Assembly: GCA_950295325.1 (NCBI GenBank)
Contig: OX485806.1
Coordinates: 12,338,001 to 12,402,000 of the forward strand
DNA from: Polytrichum commune
Lineage: Eukaryota > Streptophyta > Polytrichopsida > Polytrichales > Polytrichaceae
Direction of reading: 5' to 3'
Length of the DNA: 64,000 nt
Shown here: in pieces, positions 59,242 to 64,000 of the stretch
How positions within the stretch are numbered: the stretch's first letter is position 1
Layout of the letters: the number at the start of each line of letters is the position of its first letter
The notes under the pieces: generated by a model
What the model was told of the DNA's origin: nothing
Database searches by the model: none
Seen by the model: the letters and a program-made list of their open reading frames with translations, nothing else
Program-made: the position numbers and the translations under genes

Positions 59242-62200
59242 ATGATGTTCACCTCCCGTCCCAAGACTGGAATTGGAAAGAAGCTCTCTGATGCAGAGCT
59301 TGAAGAATTCAACCAAATAAAGTAAGCTCTCTACATGTATTCATTCATTGTTTGTCTGAGAACATACATGGGTTGTTTGAAGAGCTATGTAGTGTCCTCT
59401 TGGTTCTCTAGGTAGAAAAATGAAACGATCATGTATGCAATGTAATATAAGGTCGTGTTGGAACCCATGTGGGTCATCTACTCTTACATGAATAATGGGG
59501 CACACACATGTGAAGCTTAATAACGTTTTATGTACATGTCTACAGCTATGACAAAATAAAAAAGATGGATAATTTGCCGAAGCTCGTGCGCCTTGAACAA
59601 TACATGCGGTATGATTCCTTAATCCATTGATTCATGATGCAATGGTTGTATGATCTACTTATCATTGTTTATGTTTGATTCCACGTATGTTTATATATTG
59701 TCCATGTCACAATCATGAAGCCATCCTTACAATTGAAGGGGTTTTGCGATTATTGGTTGACCCTTCTTAGGCGTTATTGATGGCATGATCCTTGGAATTG
59801 TTCATTTAAGTCCATCTCGTTGGAACCATTGTTTTGTTATGGCTTGTCAAGGGTACATTGACCACCAAAATGTATATTGTGTGTTTTTTTATAAGAAGCA
59901 TTTGCATGGCCACTTGTATCTCTCCAAAAAGCCAAATTATAGAATGATAATATAGTAAGTTACTCCTATCTATGATGTCAAATCATGCATCAAATGTTGT
60001 CATATCTTGTATTTATCTATACATTTTATTGCTATAATAATGTAGCAATTTTGTTCTGAATTAATTATTTACACAAGGTTTGACCCGAGGAAATTAAACC
60101 CAATGAAGTTCTCACCATATTGCAGGGAGGAAGGGTTTCCGCAAACTTCTGAGCTCACAAGGCAACGAATCATTGAGCTCGGTGGCAAAGATAGTTGCCC
60201 CAATGATTGGAAGCCACAGTAAGTATCGTTGTGAATATGGTTGGAGAAAGAACCAGTCCATGGTTATATAAAGATTTATTATTTATGGTATGCACCTTTT
60301 TCCCAATGCATATTGATAGTTAATGTCATGGTTTCATGTAATTTTATATCCGTACTTTTAATCATGTTCCCCTACTACATGGGGACAATCCAAGCATCTT
60401 CCCAAGTCACAAAGATATGAAGTTTGGGATTTACATGAGAGTGGTCCACGGAGTGGTTTATGCAGGTTTGCCGATAGGGATGCTGAGTTTGATTCCTTCT
60501 TGAATACCTTTGATTCATGGCAGGTAATTTTCTTCTCAAGATCTCTCTTGAAAGTGAAGAAACATGTTCTAGGAGAACATTACTATGGTATCACTCTTTA
60601 AATTCATAATGGGTGTTGTTGACCATGTATAGTATTGAAACCCTTATGATTGAAAGCTTTGATATCTTCAAGACATAGATATTGTATGAGTGTAATTTAT
60701 TGTAATAAGCAATCTTCCAAAAATAAACAACTCCTTCATGTCATATTTGTTTCTAAGTTGTTTTGGAATGCGTGTTGGGAACAAATGTGTTTCCTACTCA
60801 AGATATAATTTAATGAAAATTAACATGATGTATGCGAATTTGTTACACAATTTTTTGTTATTAAGTTGTGTATTGTTTATCTTATTTTCTTATACCAAAT
60901 AATCTATTGTCATAAACATGCATTTGTGTAAAACGCCTTCTTTATGATACTAGTTGTTTTGATCTGACAATAACTCTAGAATGGGTAGTAATATTTTGAG
61001 TAACTTAATATTTGTTGATTTGTTCTAGTATGTTGAGATTGTGTGTAAGATTGCCTACAAGTATAAAAATGATAGTGGACATTATTCACATTGTTTTGGA
61101 TGTTGGAGCCCACATAGAAGTTTACTACCCAATCAAATCAACATACATGTTTATGTTATAGTCTTTTGATTTTGGATATGTGGATGGCTAAATAATTATG
61201 TGAAAATTCTTAACTTTACAAATATGCCATCTATAAAGTCGTATCTATAATAAGAGGTGCCATCTTATTTATTATTACTTTGAAGTTGTTGAGTTGAATT
61301 GTTCTAGATGATCCAAAAAATTTCACTTTGGCCTTTAGGGGTTAATGGCATGTACACTTTCTATTCGGGTCCCCCCCCCCCAATCACATGTCTTCAATTT
61401 GGTTGTCACATTGGAAAGTAGTGCCGCTATCTTTTTGACCATGTTGTTGGCTAAAGAACCATGTATCATATGCAAAAGAGCCCATATCGAAGATTCATAA
61501 AACAATGTCAAATTTATTTGATCAAATGCAGGCATCTGTCAAAGATGCAGATAAAAATCTACGCAATCTTCACTTGGCTAATGAAGATGGTTTGCACCTT
61601 TCACAAACATTTTTCTCCACTATGTAATGTATATGGCTCTTTGGCATCAAATATTTGAAAGGTTGAAAGCATTACCTAAATCCATAATTGATGGAATTGT
61701 TTAGTACTTATCCTTAATTGTAGTTTTTCTATCATTGTTTGTGACGTGATGATGGATATCCATGTGAAATTCTTCCAGGACAACCATGTAAAACCGAAAA
61801 ATCTAAATCCAATGTGAAAGAGCAAAAGAAACAAAGAGAAGTTATTGAGATTTCAATGAATTGTGAAACACCAAAAAAGGTGGCAAAGAAAGATGTTCGT
61901 AGTGGACGGGCGTATTATGAACAATGGGATAAATATGTTATTGAAGCTGAAAAGGTATGCATAATTTCATGCTTAAGGATCATCTTTAATTGAGCATGTA
62001 GTTATGTCATGGTGACAAAATTCTTGATACAATGGTAACTCATGCGAACCTCTTTATTTCATGTTTAGGAGATTGAAGAAGAGGGGAAAGAAAATAAGAT
62101 AGTATCCAAACCAAGGCATGAAAAGAATGGTAACAAGGAGAAAGAAACAAATGTTGTGAAGAAAGAAACAATACAACAACGGTACTACAACATTTATATT

Positions 62201-62955
62201 TGTTGCTTGTGTCTAGGATGACAATTCTTGAGACTCCCATAAGTTTTACTATTGTACAATACTTTGGTCACTTTGTTGGGCACTAACACACTCTTTCTTC
62301 TAGTGTGTAGGGACTTAGTGTCCATAATTCCTAAGTGATCAAGTCATAAAAGTGTTGAGCAACAACCTTGTGGGATGTAATGACATCCAAAATACAAAAT
62401 CCTACATGGCATGCATAATGATCTCATAACTTTATAATTATTTAAGCTTTAATGTATTTTTTTCTTAATAATGTTGTCATTTTTAACCAATTGTCTAAGC
62501 ATTGATGAATTGTAGTTTGTTATTAATATGGAAGTGTAATTTTCTTTTTGATTAGTATTGTTTTGGCGGACATGTTTGGTGCAATGAATATATATTCAAC
62601 TCCATCATTGATGTGCGTTGTATCAGGTTATTGTCCATTGGAAAATCAAAGTCCATGACAGAGAGGCAATGGTTTGCTGAAAGGGAACGAGAGAAGGGCA
62701 ATGACCTTTTTCATGTACAAATGATAGCTCTATAAGTGCAAATTTAATCACATTTCTATCTCTATTTTACCATTATTCTTAGGACTTGCAACATGCATGC
62801 ATGTACATTGATTTCATGCGGTGAAAGATATCAATATTGTCCAAGTATATTAGGATTTCTAGATGATCAATTAAGAGCCCTACGCAAAGTGATTTTTAGA
62901 CAATCAATTAAGTGCCCTAAGCAAAGTGAGATATATCCATAGACAAATGTTTAGC

Positions 62956-62991
<36 letters not shown>

Positions 62992-63593
62992 GTGATGGAA
63001 TCCACTTCAATCCAATGCCTTCTTTCTACATCCTAATGCAATTGTGTTGACCACCCAATTATTTAGGCAAAAGAATACAACTCAAGTCTAGATGCATACA
63101 CAATGGCGATTGAACTCTATCCTGGAAGTGTTTTAGCATACGGCAATAGAGCAGCAGTAAATCTAAAGGTTTGTGATGTTCTCATTTGGGTGTACTTATG
63201 GCAAGAAATATGAAAATTGGTTAAGTTTCATCCTTGTATATAATAACATCATGAATGTTCTTATAAGCTTAGAGTTTTGTGAGGCAAGGTAGGTGAATCA
63301 TGTGCAAATGCAGTTAGGTTTTAATGTGTTAATCCCTATGGTTTGATAGTATAGATGATTGTATGGCTAAAATTATGCTCATAAGATTATATATTAGGAA
63401 CTTTAAGGGAACGACTCTCTAAACTTTATTGTTGCTAACATGCACGCTATTGTAATTTGATTTGAAAAGAAAATATTGATAATAGTTTGTTTTTGCGTGT
63501 CTATGATATACCATGTGGGATTAGCTAAAGCGATGGGAGGAAGCGCATCATGATTGCTCGAAAGCTCTTGAACTTGATGCCTCTTACATGAAG
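59242..63593 (+). CDS. SPAG1-like TPR co-chaperone (dynein-arm assembly factor), 3' end outside window
   Basis: Ten in-phase exons: 59242-59321, 59546-59608, 60126-60218, 60466-60523, 61532-61589, 61779-61954, 62069-62181, 62627-62714, 63067-63168, 63525-63593 (300 codons so far). The N-terminal part (EEFNQIKNYDKIKKMDN, LVRLEQYMRREEGFPQTSEL) follows the SPAG1 N-terminal pattern. A charged linker leads to RAYYEQWDKYVIEAEKE, matching SPAG1's DYAEWDKFDVEKE block. The first TPRs follow: EREKGNDLFHAKEYNSSLDAY (~232 on), LAYGNRAAVNLKLKRWEEA and HDCSKALELDASYMK. SPAG1 is a cytoplasmic HSP70/HSP90 co-chaperone needed to preassemble axonemal dyneins. A more general TPR co-chaperone such as an RPAP3 relative is the alternative, but the N-terminal block argues for SPAG1. 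The start is the first of two adjacent ATGs; remaining TPRs lie right of the window. Confidence 0.82.
61371..61380. repeat. C tract in a SPAG1-like intron
   Basis: Ten consecutive C residues (61371-61380) in the intron between exons 4 and 5, one of many C or G homopolymers in the window. Confidence 0.8.
62956..62991. repeat. TA-TG microsatellite
   Basis: A TA run followed by about eleven TG units, in the intron between exons 8 and 9 of the SPAG1-like gene. Confidence 0.85.
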
Positions 63594-64000
63594 GTAACCC
63601 TATGACTTCATTCTTTCCTCTACCTTTGCAATCAATGTGAGTATAATCATAATGGTGGGCCAAAGCATGGTAAAGTAAACAAATAGAAGTGGTATGCCTT
63701 TCCGATGTGACATATTTTTCATATACGATATTGGAAGCAAACAATTCTATGCAAAATGTCATTTCTAGACCATGAGACTCTCCAATGGTATTTGAATCAA
63801 AACTAGTACCAAATTTGTGCCTCATTAGTATTCATATGACATACCCTAAATTGGGATGGGGATTTGAGCTAAAACCAACTTCATTTTAAAATGTGTTATG
63901 ATTTGTGTGTGTAGTTTAAGTATTTGGCATGAACATATTGTATGTTAGTGTACCACAAAATTTGCAGCAAAATACATTTTCTTAAAGTCCACTTCACCCT
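63594..64000. other. Intron of the SPAG1-like gene up to the window edge
   Basis: It follows a GTAACC donor after exon 10. No TPR-coding segment with valid splice sites was seen before the edge, so the next exon is probably outside the window. Confidence 0.55.

Noticed and set aside
1-64000. CRISPR arrays, bacterial operons, rRNA or tRNA genes
   Set aside because: No regularly spaced short repeats with unique spacers, no rRNA similarity, and no convincing tRNA box pair; gene structure is clearly nuclear eukaryotic.

Overview
The window looks like nuclear DNA of a green plant (streptophyte). It holds three intron-rich protein genes with GT-AG introns and plant-type family members. A broad transposon-rich interval (about 13.9-48 kb) separates the first gene from the other two. 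The third gene resembles SPAG1, a dynein-arm assembly co-chaperone normally kept only by organisms with motile cilia. If correct, the plant has swimming sperm (charophyte, bryophyte, lycophyte, fern, cycad or Ginkgo). I cannot name the species.

Layout. 1-9.4 kb: minus-strand OSR1/SPAK (Fray/GCK-VI, BLUS1-like) protein kinase, at least 16 exons, running off the left edge. 9.4-13.9 kb: its upstream region, with a 0.32-kb tandem duplication, microsatellites and a GC-rich three-copy repeat. 13.9-48 kb: no convincing host gene. This stretch holds a degenerate ~0.3-kb array; several families of short terminal-inverted-repeat elements (TTA/TAA/TCA target duplications, PIF/Harbinger-like); two families with TA duplications; a 120-bp CACTA hairpin; and a LINE-type family with a 3' hairpin and microsatellite tail. 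Several elements are nested, and related copies elsewhere in the window show the empty sites, so part of the insertion order can be read directly. 48.7-54.2 kb: minus-strand RRM nucleolar protein gene (NOL8 / plant ROS3-like) with a telo-box before its start codon. 54.2-59.2 kb: intergenic, with a promoter-proximal MITE and a Stowaway element. 59.2-63.6 kb and beyond: plus-strand SPAG1-like gene, running off the right edge.

The three genes have no evident shared pathway (kinase signalling, nucleolar RNA biology, chaperone-assisted dynein assembly). Gene models were assembled by hand from open frames, splice signals and phase continuity; all element names are by terminal structure and target duplication, not database search.
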